A stretch of 64,000 nt of DNA from Pseudoclavibacter sp. AY1H1 (lineage in GTDB: Bacteria; Actinomycetota; Actinomycetes; Actinomycetales; Microbacteriaceae). Shown in pieces: positions 8,249 through 16,492 of this stretch (position 1 is its first letter; each line of letters starts with the position of its first letter). The position numbers and the translations under genes are program-made. Below the pieces are notes generated by a model. It had not been told where the DNA came from, searched no databases, and saw only the letters and a program-made list of their open reading frames with translations. Location of the stretch: the NCBI RefSeq assembly GCF_002931055.1, contig NZ_PSXX01000001.1, positions 1 through 64,000 of the forward strand. Reading direction: 5' to 3'.

Positions 8249-9422
8249 CCTCACCGTGGAGGACGCCAAGCGCCGCGCAGACGAGCGCGTCTCGGAGGCG
8301 GCGCCGTCGCTCATCGCGCTGTCCGAGCGACTGCACGCCAACCCGGAGACCGCGTGGCAGGAGCACCAGGCTGCCGCGTGGGTCGCGACGGCGCTGGAGG
8401 ATGCGGGCTTCGCGGTACAGCGCGCCTACCTCGGCTTCGCGACGGCCATCCTCGCCGAGTACGGCACGGGGCCGCTCAAGATCGGCATCATGGCCGAGTA
8501 CGACGCCCTCCCGGGGCTCGGGCACGCGTGCGGCCACAACCTGATCGCGGCCTCCGCAGTCGGGGCGGGCCTCGCGCTCCTCCCGCTCGCCGAGGAGCTC
8601 GGCGTGACGGTGCGCGTCTACGGGACACCCGCGGAAGAGGGCGGCGGAGGAAAGATCGAGCTCATCGAGGCCGGAGCGTTCGCCGACCTCGACCTCGCGA
8701 TCATGGTGCATCCTGCCCCCGTCGACGTCGCCGAGGCGAGGCCGTTCGCGGTCTCCCACAGCCACATCACCTACGAGGGGGTCTCGGCGCACGCCGCGGC
8801 GTATCCGGACGAGGGCGTCAACGCGAACGACGCGTTCCTCATCGCGCAGCTCGCGCTCGGGCTGCTCCGACAGCAGCTGCCCGCCGACACGCGCGTCCAC
8901 GGGATCCAGACCGTCGGCGGGTTCGCGCCGAACGCGATCCCCGAGCACACGGAGGGGCGCTGGTACGTGCGCGCCAACACGCTCGAGGAGCTGCACCGGC
9001 TCGAGGAGCGCGTGAACCGCTGCTTCGAGGCGGGGGCGCTGGCGAGCGGCAGCACGCTGCGCATCGAGCCGGAGAGCAAGCCATACGCGGAGTTCCGGAC
9101 CGACGAGAAGGCGCTGGCGGCGTACACGGCCAACGCGATCGCCCGCGGGCGGGTCTTCGCCGACCCGTCGACCGCCGGCCGCATGAACCGCGCCTCAACC
9201 GACATGGGCAACGTCTCGCAGCTCGTCCCCGCGATCCACCCGTACATCGGCGTCGACTCGCTGCCCTTCGCAAATCACCAGAAGGAGTTCGCAGCGGCCT
9301 GCGTCGGGCCCGCCGCCGAGCGTGCGCTTGTGGATGCGTCGGTGCTGATCGCCTGGACGGTCATCGATGTCGCGTCCGCCGCAGCATCCGCGTCCCGCTT
9401 GGACGGCCTCGGCGAGGGCTGA
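8241..9422 (+). CDS. M20D-type metal-dependent amidohydrolase
   Basis: A 393-residue member of the M20 peptidase/amidohydrolase family, closest in pattern to the aminobenzoyl-glutamate/indoleacetyl-amino-acid hydrolase group. The metal-site signature AEYDALPGLGHACGHN spans residues 85-100 (Asp88, Cys97, His99), with Glu132-Glu133 in TPAEEGGGGK and His157 in MVHPAP. A dimerisation domain sits in the middle (about 185-300) and a late His in PFANHQKEF completes the site. It begins 8 nt inside the DUF1028 gene, closing the operon. It should hydrolyse an N-acyl or amide bond of a pathway intermediate in the cytosol. Confidence 0.9.
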   Translation: MSDLTVEDAKRRADERVSEAAPSLIALSERLHANPETAWQEHQAAAWVATALEDAGFAVQRAYLGFATAILAEYGTGPLKIGIMAEYDALPGLGHACGHNLIAASAVGAGLALLPLAEELGVTVRVYGTPAEEGGGGKIELIEAGAFADLDLAIMVHPAPVDVAEARPFAVSHSHITYEGVSAHAAAYPDEGVNANDAFLIAQLALGLLRQQLPADTRVHGIQTVGGFAPNAIPEHTEGRWYVRANTLEELHRLEERVNRCFEAGALASGSTLRIEPESKPYAEFRTDEKALAAYTANAIARGRVFADPSTAGRMNRASTDMGNVSQLVPAIHPYIGVDSLPFANHQKEFAAACVGPAAERALVDASVLIAWTVIDVASAAASASRLDGLGEG

Positions 9423-9437
9423 CGCCCCGCCTCGCTC

Positions 9438-9920
9438 ATGAGCACCACGGTGAGAGGCATCCCGCGGACCGCGGGGCAACGACCGGGAGCCTCCTGGTGG
9501 GTGCACCACGCGGTCATGCTCGTCGCGATGGTCCCGTGCCTCGTGAGTGCGCACGAGCCGATGCTGCACGTCGGGGGAGCGGTGCTGATCTACCTGCTCT
9601 GCATGGCGACCGCCCGTCGATGCCGGAGGGACGGCCAGCACCTGCCGGCCCTCGTGGACGAGCTGGCCATGCTCGCGCTGCTCGTGGCCGGCTTCCTCGC
9701 GGGCCACGCCGGCGAGGCGACGCTGGCGTCGTCGCACCACGGGGGCCAGGGGAGCGTGCAGCTCGCGCACCTCATCGCCGCCGCGACGGCGTTCGCCTGG
9801 CTGACGGCACGCGGGCTGCTGTGGCGAGACCTCGCCATGGGCCCGCGGTTCGGGCAGGTGTCGTTCGCTGTCAACGCGACGATGGTGGCCTGGATGCTCG
9901 TGGCGACGCTCGCCGGGTGA
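9438..9920 (+). CDS. Small integral membrane protein, unknown
   Basis: A 160-residue protein with about four predicted membrane segments (near residues 24-38, 46-60, 76-92 and 113-157) and a His-rich loop containing SSHHGGQG (about 97-104). I do not recognise the family. It follows the amidohydrolase by 15 bp and has no clear ribosome binding site, so it may depend on read-through translation of the operon. Membrane topology and composition similar to neighbouring genes suggest a real gene; transport or metal-related roles are possible but unsupported. Confidence 0.6.
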   Translation: MSTTVRGIPRTAGQRPGASWWVHHAVMLVAMVPCLVSAHEPMLHVGGAVLIYLLCMATARRCRRDGQHLPALVDELAMLALLVAGFLAGHAGEATLASSHHGGQGSVQLAHLIAAATAFAWLTARGLLWRDLAMGPRFGQVSFAVNATMVAWMLVATLAG

Positions 9921-10111
9921 GCCTGCCTGCGACAACGTCGGCATCGAAGATGCAGATGCAGTAGATCGAAATCGTGTGCTTGGTAGATGTGCCGACGTGA
10001 CGCAGTGTGGATGCACCACCGACAGCGATGTCGCTCGGCCACGCGCGGGTCGACGACACCGCTGAGCATTCCAGAGCACGACCCGAGTGCCCCCGACGAA
10101 TGGAGACGCAG

Positions 10112-11605
10112 ATGGAAGAGCCCACCTCGATCGACTGGCACGCCCGCGCCCAGTCCCTCACGCCAGATGGGCGCCTCTTCATCGACGGCGTCCGCGCCCA
10201 CGCGTCGGACGGCGCCGTCGTCTCCAGCATCAACCCCGCGACGGCCCAGGCGTTCGCCGCAGTCGCCGCCGGGACCACGCAGGACACCGAGCGAGCCGTC
10301 GCGACGGCCAGGGCCTCGTTCGAGGCCGGCACGTGGAGCGGCCTCGCCGCCGCCGACCGGGGCCCGATCATGCAGCGCTGGGCGGACCTCGTCGAGCTCC
10401 GCGCCGAAGAGTTCGCCCTCCTCGAGACCCTCGACATGGGCAAGCCGATCGGGCAGTCCATGACCGTGGATGTTCCCGGGTCCGTCGCGACCATCCGCTG
10501 GTACGCGGAACTCGCCGACAAGCTCGGCGACGAGGTGCCATCGACGCCCCCTGGCTCGACTGCCGTCGTCTCGCGCGTGCCGCTCGGCGTCGTCGCCGCC
10601 ATCACGCCGTGGAACTACCCCATGGAGATCGCCTGCTGGAAGATCGCGCCCGCGCTCGCGGTCGGGAACAGCGTCGTCCTGAAGCCGGCCTCCGAGTCGT
10701 CGCTGACCGCGCTCCTGCTGGCGGAGCTCGCCGTCGAGGCAGGGGTGCCCGCCGGCGTCCTGAACGTCGTCACGGGCTCCGGCCGCGTGGTCGGCGAAGC
10801 CCTCGCACGGCACCGTGGCGTCGACGCCCTGACTTTCACCGGATCCACTGCGGTCTCGAAGCGACTGCTCGTGGCGTCCGGCGAGAGCAACATGAAGCGC
10901 CTCTCGCTCGAAGCTGGCGGCAAGAGCGCGAATCTCGTGTTCGCCGACGTCGAGTCGGTCGAGCTCGCGGCCGAGAAGGCGGCCTTCGGCGCCTTCTACA
11001 ACCAGGGCGAGGTGTGCTCGGCGAACTCCCGCATCTACGTGCAGCGCCCCGTGCTCGACGCCTTCATCTCCGCCTTCCGGCTCGCCGCTGGCTCCTACGC
11101 GCCCGGGGATCCCCTCGACTGGTCGACCGGAGGCGGGGCGCTCGTGAACGAGTCCCACACGGACGACATCGAGCGTGCCGTGGATGCTGGACGCTCCGCT
11201 GGCGACATCCTCTTCGGCGGCGCGCGCATCGAGCGCGGAGCGTCGCGGGCGTTCTACGCGCCCACCGCGGTGGCAGGTCTTGACGCGAAGCACCCGCTGG
11301 TCGTCGACGAGCTCTTCGGGCCGGTCGCCACCATCATCGCCTTCGACGACGAGGACGACGCCGTCCGCCAGGCGAACGACTCCGCCTACGGCCTCGCGGC
11401 CTCGGTCTGGACCTCGAACTTCGCCAGGGCGCACCGTGTCGCCGACCGGCTCGTCGCAGGAACCGTCTCGGTCAACACCGTCGACGCGCTCGGCCTCACG
11501 ACGCCGTTCGGCGGCTTCCGCGAGTCCGGGTTCGGGCGCGACCTGTCCCGCCACGCGATCGACAACTACGTCGGCCTCAAGACCACCTGGTTCCAGCACG
11601 GCTGA
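10112..11605 (+). CDS. NAD(P)-dependent aldehyde dehydrogenase, PuuC-like
   Basis: A 497-residue aldehyde dehydrogenase. The oxyanion Asn168 lies in ITPWNYPMEIA, the general base Glu267 in LSLEAGGKSANLVF, and the nucleophile Cys302 in FYNQGEVCSANSRIYV. The pattern resembles gamma-glutamyl-aminobutyraldehyde/amino-aldehyde dehydrogenases. ATG 10112 is preferred because GGAG at 10102-10105 is well spaced; an ATG at 10100 lies just upstream. The copper amine oxidase starts 92 bp downstream, so the pair likely converts a primary amine to its carboxylic acid. Confidence 0.94.
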   Translation: MEEPTSIDWHARAQSLTPDGRLFIDGVRAHASDGAVVSSINPATAQAFAAVAAGTTQDTERAVATARASFEAGTWSGLAAADRGPIMQRWADLVELRAEEFALLETLDMGKPIGQSMTVDVPGSVATIRWYAELADKLGDEVPSTPPGSTAVVSRVPLGVVAAITPWNYPMEIACWKIAPALAVGNSVVLKPASESSLTALLLAELAVEAGVPAGVLNVVTGSGRVVGEALARHRGVDALTFTGSTAVSKRLLVASGESNMKRLSLEAGGKSANLVFADVESVELAAEKAAFGAFYNQGEVCSANSRIYVQRPVLDAFISAFRLAAGSYAPGDPLDWSTGGGALVNESHTDDIERAVDAGRSAGDILFGGARIERGASRAFYAPTAVAGLDAKHPLVVDELFGPVATIIAFDDEDDAVRQANDSAYGLAASVWTSNFARAHRVADRLVAGTVSVNTVDALGLTTPFGGFRESGFGRDLSRHAIDNYVGLKTTWFQHG

Positions 11606-11656
11606 ACCGCGTGCCGCACCCCGACCGCGCAACGGTCGAGTGGTGCTCCCGATCTC

Positions 11657-11677
11657 CGACGGGGAGAGTCCCCGTCG
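11657..11677 (+). promoter_or_regulatory. Perfect 9-bp hairpin before amine oxidase RBS
   Basis: CGACGGGGA-GAG-TCCCCGTCG forms a perfect 9-bp stem with a 3-nt loop. It lies 8 nt upstream of the GAGGAGG ribosome binding site (11686-11692) of the amine oxidase and has no following T tract. It could attenuate, stabilise or separate expression of the two genes. The role is inference. Confidence 0.4.
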
Positions 11678-11697
11678 TTCCGCGCGAGGAGGCGCTC

Positions 11698-13704
11698 ATG
11701 ACCACAACAGAACCCCTGCACACCACGGGTCAGCGGGTGTCGCACCTCGACGAGGTCCGGCATCCGCTCGACCCGCTCACCGCCACCGAGATCGAGCGCG
11801 GCCGTTCCATCCTCGAGGCCGAAGGGCTCCTCACCGAGCAGAGCCGGTTCCCGAGCGTCATGCCCATCGAGCCGGACAAGGAGTTCGTCCGCGGCTTCAC
11901 CGAGGGCGGCCCGCTGCGTCGCCGCGTCGAGTACGTCGTGCTCGAGACGGACACGGGCGTCTCCACCGAATACGTCGTCGACCTGGACGCCGGCGTCATC
12001 GCGTCCCGTGACGTGGTGGCAAGCGGGGAGTTCCCCTACGGGCAGCCCGCCTACCTCTTCGAGGAGTACGACCGCGCGATGGAGATCGCCAAGTCGAGCG
12101 AGGAATGGCAGGCCGCGATGCGCCGCCGCGGCCTCGAGGATCGCATCCAAGACGCGTTCTGCTCCCCGCTGGCCCCCGGCTACTTCGGCTACGAGGACGA
12201 GATCGGGCGACGGATGATCCGCTCCCTCACGTTCCTCCGCGACCACCCGGACGACGTCGCCTGGGCGCACCCCGTCGAGGGCCTGCTCGTGACGATCGAC
12301 CTCACGACCGGGAAGGTCGTGAGCGTCTTCGACGAGGGCGACGTCGTCACCGCGGCGACCTCAGGGCGCTACGACGACGAGCACGTGGGGCCTGCGCGAT
12401 CCACGCTCAAGCCCATCGAGATCACGCAGCCGGAAGGCCCGAGCTTCGCCGTCGACGGCTCCCTCGTCGACTGGGAAGGGTGGCAGTTCCGCGTCGGCTT
12501 CAACGCGCGGGAGGGGCTCGTCCTCAATCAGCTCAGCTTCCTCGACGGCGAGGAGCGCCGACCGATCATGTACCGCGGCTCCGTTCCCGAGATGATCGTG
12601 CCCTACGGCGACACCTCCCGGAACCGGTACTGGATCAGCTACTTCGACGCCGGCGAGTACTACCTCGGCAAGAGCGCCAACTCGCTTGCGCTCGGCTGCG
12701 ACTGCCTCGGCGTCATCCACTACTTCGACGGCATGAGCCACGACGACCACGGACACGCCATGCGCGTGCCCCAGGCGATCTGCATGCACGAGGAGGACGC
12801 GTCGATCCTCTACAAGCACACCGAGTTCGGCTACGGAACGGATGTGCGTCGGCAGCGGCGCCTCGTCATCTCCTACATCGCCACGGTCGGCAACTACGAC
12901 TACGGCTTCTACTGGCACCTGTACCTCGACGGCACCATCGAGGTCGAGGCCAAGGCGACCGGGCTCGTGTTCAACGGCTCGGGAGTGCCGGGGGCGTCCG
13001 AGGCGCACCGGCTGGAGATCGCGCCGGGGCTGTTCGCGCCGGTGCACCAGCACATCTTCTGCGCGCGGCTCGACATGGAAGTCGACGGGCCGGACAACTA
13101 CGTCGACAGGTCGGAGGTGCGACGCATCCCGATGGGGGAGCAGAACCCCTACGGCAACGCCTTCACGTGGGCTCGCGAGCGGATCGAGACCGAGGGCGGC
13201 TTCGACGATGACCGCTCGGTGCGACGGACCTGGCACATCGGGTCGAACGCGCGCCGCAACGCGATCGGCAAGTCGACCGAGTACGAGCTGCTCGGCGAAG
13301 GGTGGCCGACGCTGCTCGCCGACCCCGAGTCGAGCGTCTACCAGCGAGCGACCTTCGCCGCCCACAACACGTGGGTCACGAAGTACCACGAGGACGAGCG
13401 CTGGCCGGCCGGCAAGTACCCGAACCAGCACGCGGGCGGCGCGGGGCTTCCCGCGTATGTCGACGATGCCGAGTCCGTCGACGGTGGAGACATCGTCGTC
13501 TGGCACTCCTTCGGTCCCACGCACCTGCCGCGCCCGGAGGACTTCCCGATCATGCCCGTCGACGTCTACCGTCTCCAGCTGAAGCCGTACGGCTTCTTCG
13601 ACCGCAACCCGGCGCTGGATGTGCCCGACTGGGCGACACGTGGGGCTGGCTCCTGCTGCTCGCACAGTGCGGAGCGCCGGTACGGTCGCATGCCCGCCGA
13701 GTAG
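11698..13704 (+). CDS. Copper-containing primary-amine oxidase
   Basis: A 668-residue topaquinone amine oxidase that oxidises primary amines to aldehyde, ammonia and hydrogen peroxide. The cofactor tyrosine is Tyr400 in the invariant VGNYDYGF; the catalytic base is Asp317 in YFDAGEYYLG; the copper ligands are His450 and His452 (HQHIF) and His609 (THLPRPED). Length matches bacterial tyramine/phenethylamine/histamine oxidases of the Arthrobacter type. ATG 11698 follows GAGGAGG. No secretion signal is visible, so it should be cytosolic as in Arthrobacter. The aldehyde dehydrogenase upstream would remove the aldehyde product; which amine is used cannot be told. Confidence 0.96.
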   Translation: MTTTEPLHTTGQRVSHLDEVRHPLDPLTATEIERGRSILEAEGLLTEQSRFPSVMPIEPDKEFVRGFTEGGPLRRRVEYVVLETDTGVSTEYVVDLDAGVIASRDVVASGEFPYGQPAYLFEEYDRAMEIAKSSEEWQAAMRRRGLEDRIQDAFCSPLAPGYFGYEDEIGRRMIRSLTFLRDHPDDVAWAHPVEGLLVTIDLTTGKVVSVFDEGDVVTAATSGRYDDEHVGPARSTLKPIEITQPEGPSFAVDGSLVDWEGWQFRVGFNAREGLVLNQLSFLDGEERRPIMYRGSVPEMIVPYGDTSRNRYWISYFDAGEYYLGKSANSLALGCDCLGVIHYFDGMSHDDHGHAMRVPQAICMHEEDASILYKHTEFGYGTDVRRQRRLVISYIATVGNYDYGFYWHLYLDGTIEVEAKATGLVFNGSGVPGASEAHRLEIAPGLFAPVHQHIFCARLDMEVDGPDNYVDRSEVRRIPMGEQNPYGNAFTWARERIETEGGFDDDRSVRRTWHIGSNARRNAIGKSTEYELLGEGWPTLLADPESSVYQRATFAAHNTWVTKYHEDERWPAGKYPNQHAGGAGLPAYVDDAESVDGGDIVVWHSFGPTHLPRPEDFPIMPVDVYRLQLKPYGFFDRNPALDVPDWATRGAGSCCSHSAERRYGRMPAE

Positions 13705-13722
13705 GCCAGGAACGACTCGAAG

Positions 13723-13755
13723 GTGCGCCGCGCGGAGATCCGCGTGGCGCACTTT
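13723..13755 (+). terminator. Strong hairpin terminator after amine oxidase
   Basis: A 13-bp stem (13723-13735 with 13740-13752, one G-T wobble) closes on the tetraloop AGAT and is followed by TTT at 13753-13755. It sits 18 bp after the amine oxidase stop and marks the end of the amine-catabolic transcript and the left border of the low-G+C island. Confidence 0.8.
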
Positions 13756-14860
13756 CGTGTGTGCGCTGAGGGTCGGGGCGGACGCGAGCGCAGAGCCCGG
13801 CGTCGAAGCGGCCCGAGCACAGACTTTGACGCTGGCGCAGACCCTGAGGCCGATGCGCCGGACACCGCGTTTCTTGCCCGGTGCGATTGAATTCGTTGGG
13901 CGGAATGGTGTTCTCGGTCCGGCGCTGCGGCCTAGCTTCGCCGCCGAGGCACGTGGGTCACGGTGTAGCGACACGCTCTGGTTGAGAAGAACGGGTGTGG
14001 TTCGCTCGGTGCGTTTCGGAGCTACTGGCATTGCGCTCTCTTTCAGAGAGAGATTCTCATGTCGCACGCTAGTGCCGCGCTGAATTAGACGTCAGTGTCT
14101 GCGCGCACGAGTTGTAGTTGATGAGGGGTCGACAGTCGTTACCGCGGACCGTTCCTTCCGAGTTTCTTGGCCCATCGCCGACCGTTGGGCTGCCCGCGAC
14201 GCAGCCATGGGCCAGCCAGTGATGCATGACCGGCCGACTTACCGGACGGCTCACGGATGGCGACTCCGCGACCGCTCATGGAGAGGATCATCGCTTTGGG
14301 GCGGCGTGAGCGGACGCCAGTCAGATCGCCCTGCAGCTGAATGTTATGGCCTTGAACGCGCACGCAGCCCTATCCAGGCTGATTGGAACAGGCTTTCGGA
14401 CGGTGTTGTCCGCACCGATGAGCCCACTAGCCGATACGAGCAAGAGCATCCTGGCACGAGGATCTACGACTACGTGCACAAGCTCGGCGGTAAACGAACG
14501 GCCAGTTCCCACGCTGCAACCGCACTCTCACCTAGGGCTGGGCCCACGCCTGTGACTGCTCCAACGAAACCGAGCGCCGCTCGGCGAGCCGTGCCTTGTT
14601 TCACACCTACGATCACTACCGCAATCATGAAGAACCCACCTTCAGCAGTTTGAGCAACCTGCGTGAGCGGGAAACCCAACCGAAGTGCTCCAAACACGCT
14701 CGCCAGTGATCTTGTCCGCGTGCTCGGGCCCCTGCTCACCGACCAAGAATCATCTACCTGGACCCATTTGCGCTCCGTGCGGTGCTCAGTTAGCCATGGC
14801 GGTAGAGGGGAACCGGGAGGTATATTCCTATGAACGCTTCACTCAAGGACGAAGGAAACT
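13756..14860. other. Low-G+C island, left part: no confident gene
   Basis: About 1.1 kb of DNA with visibly lower G+C and mixed codon phase. Several frames of 60-150 codons are open, but none shows a recognisable domain. The least unlikely is a minus-strand frame near 14739-14470 coding a hydrophobic stretch (FFMIAVVIVGVKQG) that could be a remnant or a small membrane protein; no family was recognised. The best reading is decayed mobile or accessory DNA upstream of the DUF6119 gene. No tRNA, integrase or clean terminal repeat was found. Confidence 0.5.
14821..14826 (+). promoter_or_regulatory. -10 box of the DUF6119 gene
   Basis: TATATT at 14821-14826 is an AT-rich hexamer in otherwise GC-rich sequence, 35 bp before the start codon of the DUF6119 gene. 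No convincing -35 is seen at normal spacing. A GAAGGA ribosome binding site follows close to the ATG. Confidence 0.4.
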
Positions 14861-16492
14861 ATGCGCCTCACGATGTACCTGCTCCGCGAGGGGGCTGACG
14901 GTGGCAAGGAAGATCTGCGCCAGCGTGCTAACGTGCGTGAGCTTCGGGTCCGTGTCCGTGCGGATCGCCTGACCGCTTACATCGTTGAGGGCGATTCAAA
15001 GGCGCCGTCATGGATGAAAGAGCTCAATCGTATAGCCGACCTTGATGTCGAGCATCGAGAGACTCTGTCTCGTAGCTACGGTGCTGTCGTCTTCGTTAAA
15101 ACGGGAGGACGTGTCCTCGCTGTTTGTTTTGGTACTGGCTTCCATGCTGTTGAGCCGGCGCAGATTGAGCGAGGGTTCGGCCTTCGGACAACCGCTAATC
15201 TCGTAGCTGCTGAGCGCGTTAGGGGCGCACAGACGAGGGGCGTCGCAAGTAACTCTCGGGACCAAAAAACCTTCTTGCCTACCGACGGTACCTTCAGCGA
15301 CCTCGCTGTAGAGGTAGATGAAGATTGGCTTCGAGAGTTGTCCGGGAAGTCTGGCGTGCCGTCAATAGCGACGACGTTGGCGGGTGCTGACTCACTTCGA
15401 ATCACGGTTCCTGAATTTTCCCTCAATGCTCTTCCGGAAAAGGCGGACGAAGTCTTCTCTGCTTACCAGAGTGATGATTACAAGGAGAGATTCGCGTTTC
15501 TGGGTCAGATTGCTCCACTCGACCGGAGTGACCCTCGCATCGACCAACTCGACCAACTTGTGGTCGAGCAGTTGAGTGCCCACGAAGCTGGAATCTCTTT
15601 TGCCATGCCTGACCCTTTCACCCAAGGTGACCTAGACCACTATGAATTTGCGTTGGGCTACCAAGGGCGTTATCGCCTCGAAGATGTTCTTCCGTCGGCT
15701 GTCTTTAAAATACTCGAACAATTGGACAAGGCAAAGAACCCGTTGGTGGATGTCAAGGTATCTGCGCTAAACGAAGACGATGAATTGGTCGATCGGGTTC
15801 ATCCATTGAAATCTTATGTTCAAACTGAAGTCCAGTTTCAGGGCGAAGACTTCCTGCTATCGGCTGGTCTTTGGTTCGCTGTTCGCAAAGATTTCTCAAG
15901 CACCGTGCAGAGTCAGGTCGATCGAATCGCCGACCTCACTGATGAGCTTTCGCTGCCCGTTTGGGATGCGAAGGTGCTCGCCGATGACTCGCGGGATAAG
16001 ACGGCCGAGGGGTCGTACAACATCGCGACAGCAGAGACTGAAGGGTACGCCCTGCTCGATAAGAAGCTAGTCATTTTCAGTGCATACGAGCGGCTTGAAA
16101 TTAGCGATCTCCTCACTCCCGCCGGCCAGCTTCTATGCGTTAAATCTGCTTCGAGTTCTGCAACGCTCTCCCACCTCGTCGCTCAGGCCATAAACAGTGC
16201 GGGAGCGTGGGGTGATGTTCGATATCAAGACAAGCTTGGTGAGGCGTGGGTGTCGCTCCATGGTGATGCCACGTCCTCGCTAGGCCGTGAGGAGGCTGTC
16301 TTCGTGCTGGCGATAGCTACACCAAAACCCGGCCCACTCAGGGAATCGCTATTCTTTTTTGCCAAAGTTCAGGTCGCAAACTGTGCTCGCCTGTTGGAGC
16401 GAGCAGGATTTCGCGTGGCTCTTGCCCGCATTGAGATGATCAATTTCGAGCCGGTAAAAGTGCCTCGAAAGAGTAAGGTGGTCTTCAAGTGA
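14861..16492 (+). CDS. DUF6119 (TIGR04141) sporadically distributed protein
   Basis: A 543-residue protein that I recognise as the TIGR04141/DUF6119 family: it opens with MRLTMYLLREG, then a conserved FVKTGGRVLAVCFGTGFH segment (about 76-93), a GFGLRTTANLV segment, and the family hallmark AYQSDDYKERF near residue 205. Length is typical. No catalytic motif is evident and the biochemical function is unknown; members are scattered among bacteria and, as I recall, often in mobile or defence-rich regions. Coding G+C (about half in two lines counted) is far below that of its neighbours, indicating horizontal acquisition. It stands alone, with its own -10 box and ribosome binding site (GAAGGAAACT). 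Confidence 0.85.
   Translation: MRLTMYLLREGADGGKEDLRQRANVRELRVRVRADRLTAYIVEGDSKAPSWMKELNRIADLDVEHRETLSRSYGAVVFVKTGGRVLAVCFGTGFHAVEPAQIERGFGLRTTANLVAAERVRGAQTRGVASNSRDQKTFLPTDGTFSDLAVEVDEDWLRELSGKSGVPSIATTLAGADSLRITVPEFSLNALPEKADEVFSAYQSDDYKERFAFLGQIAPLDRSDPRIDQLDQLVVEQLSAHEAGISFAMPDPFTQGDLDHYEFALGYQGRYRLEDVLPSAVFKILEQLDKAKNPLVDVKVSALNEDDELVDRVHPLKSYVQTEVQFQGEDFLLSAGLWFAVRKDFSSTVQSQVDRIADLTDELSLPVWDAKVLADDSRDKTAEGSYNIATAETEGYALLDKKLVIFSAYERLEISDLLTPAGQLLCVKSASSSATLSHLVAQAINSAGAWGDVRYQDKLGEAWVSLHGDATSSLGREEAVFVLAIATPKPGPLRESLFFFAKVQVANCARLLERAGFRVALARIEMINFEPVKVPRKSKVVFK

Noticed and set aside
14207-14653. A 148-codon plus-strand frame in the island
   Set aside because: No domain, no ribosome binding site, and competing frames on the other strand; treated as decayed DNA.
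14470-14739. An 89-codon hydrophobic minus-strand frame in the island
   Set aside because: Could be a small membrane protein, but there is no recognised family or clear start signal; mentioned only within the island description.
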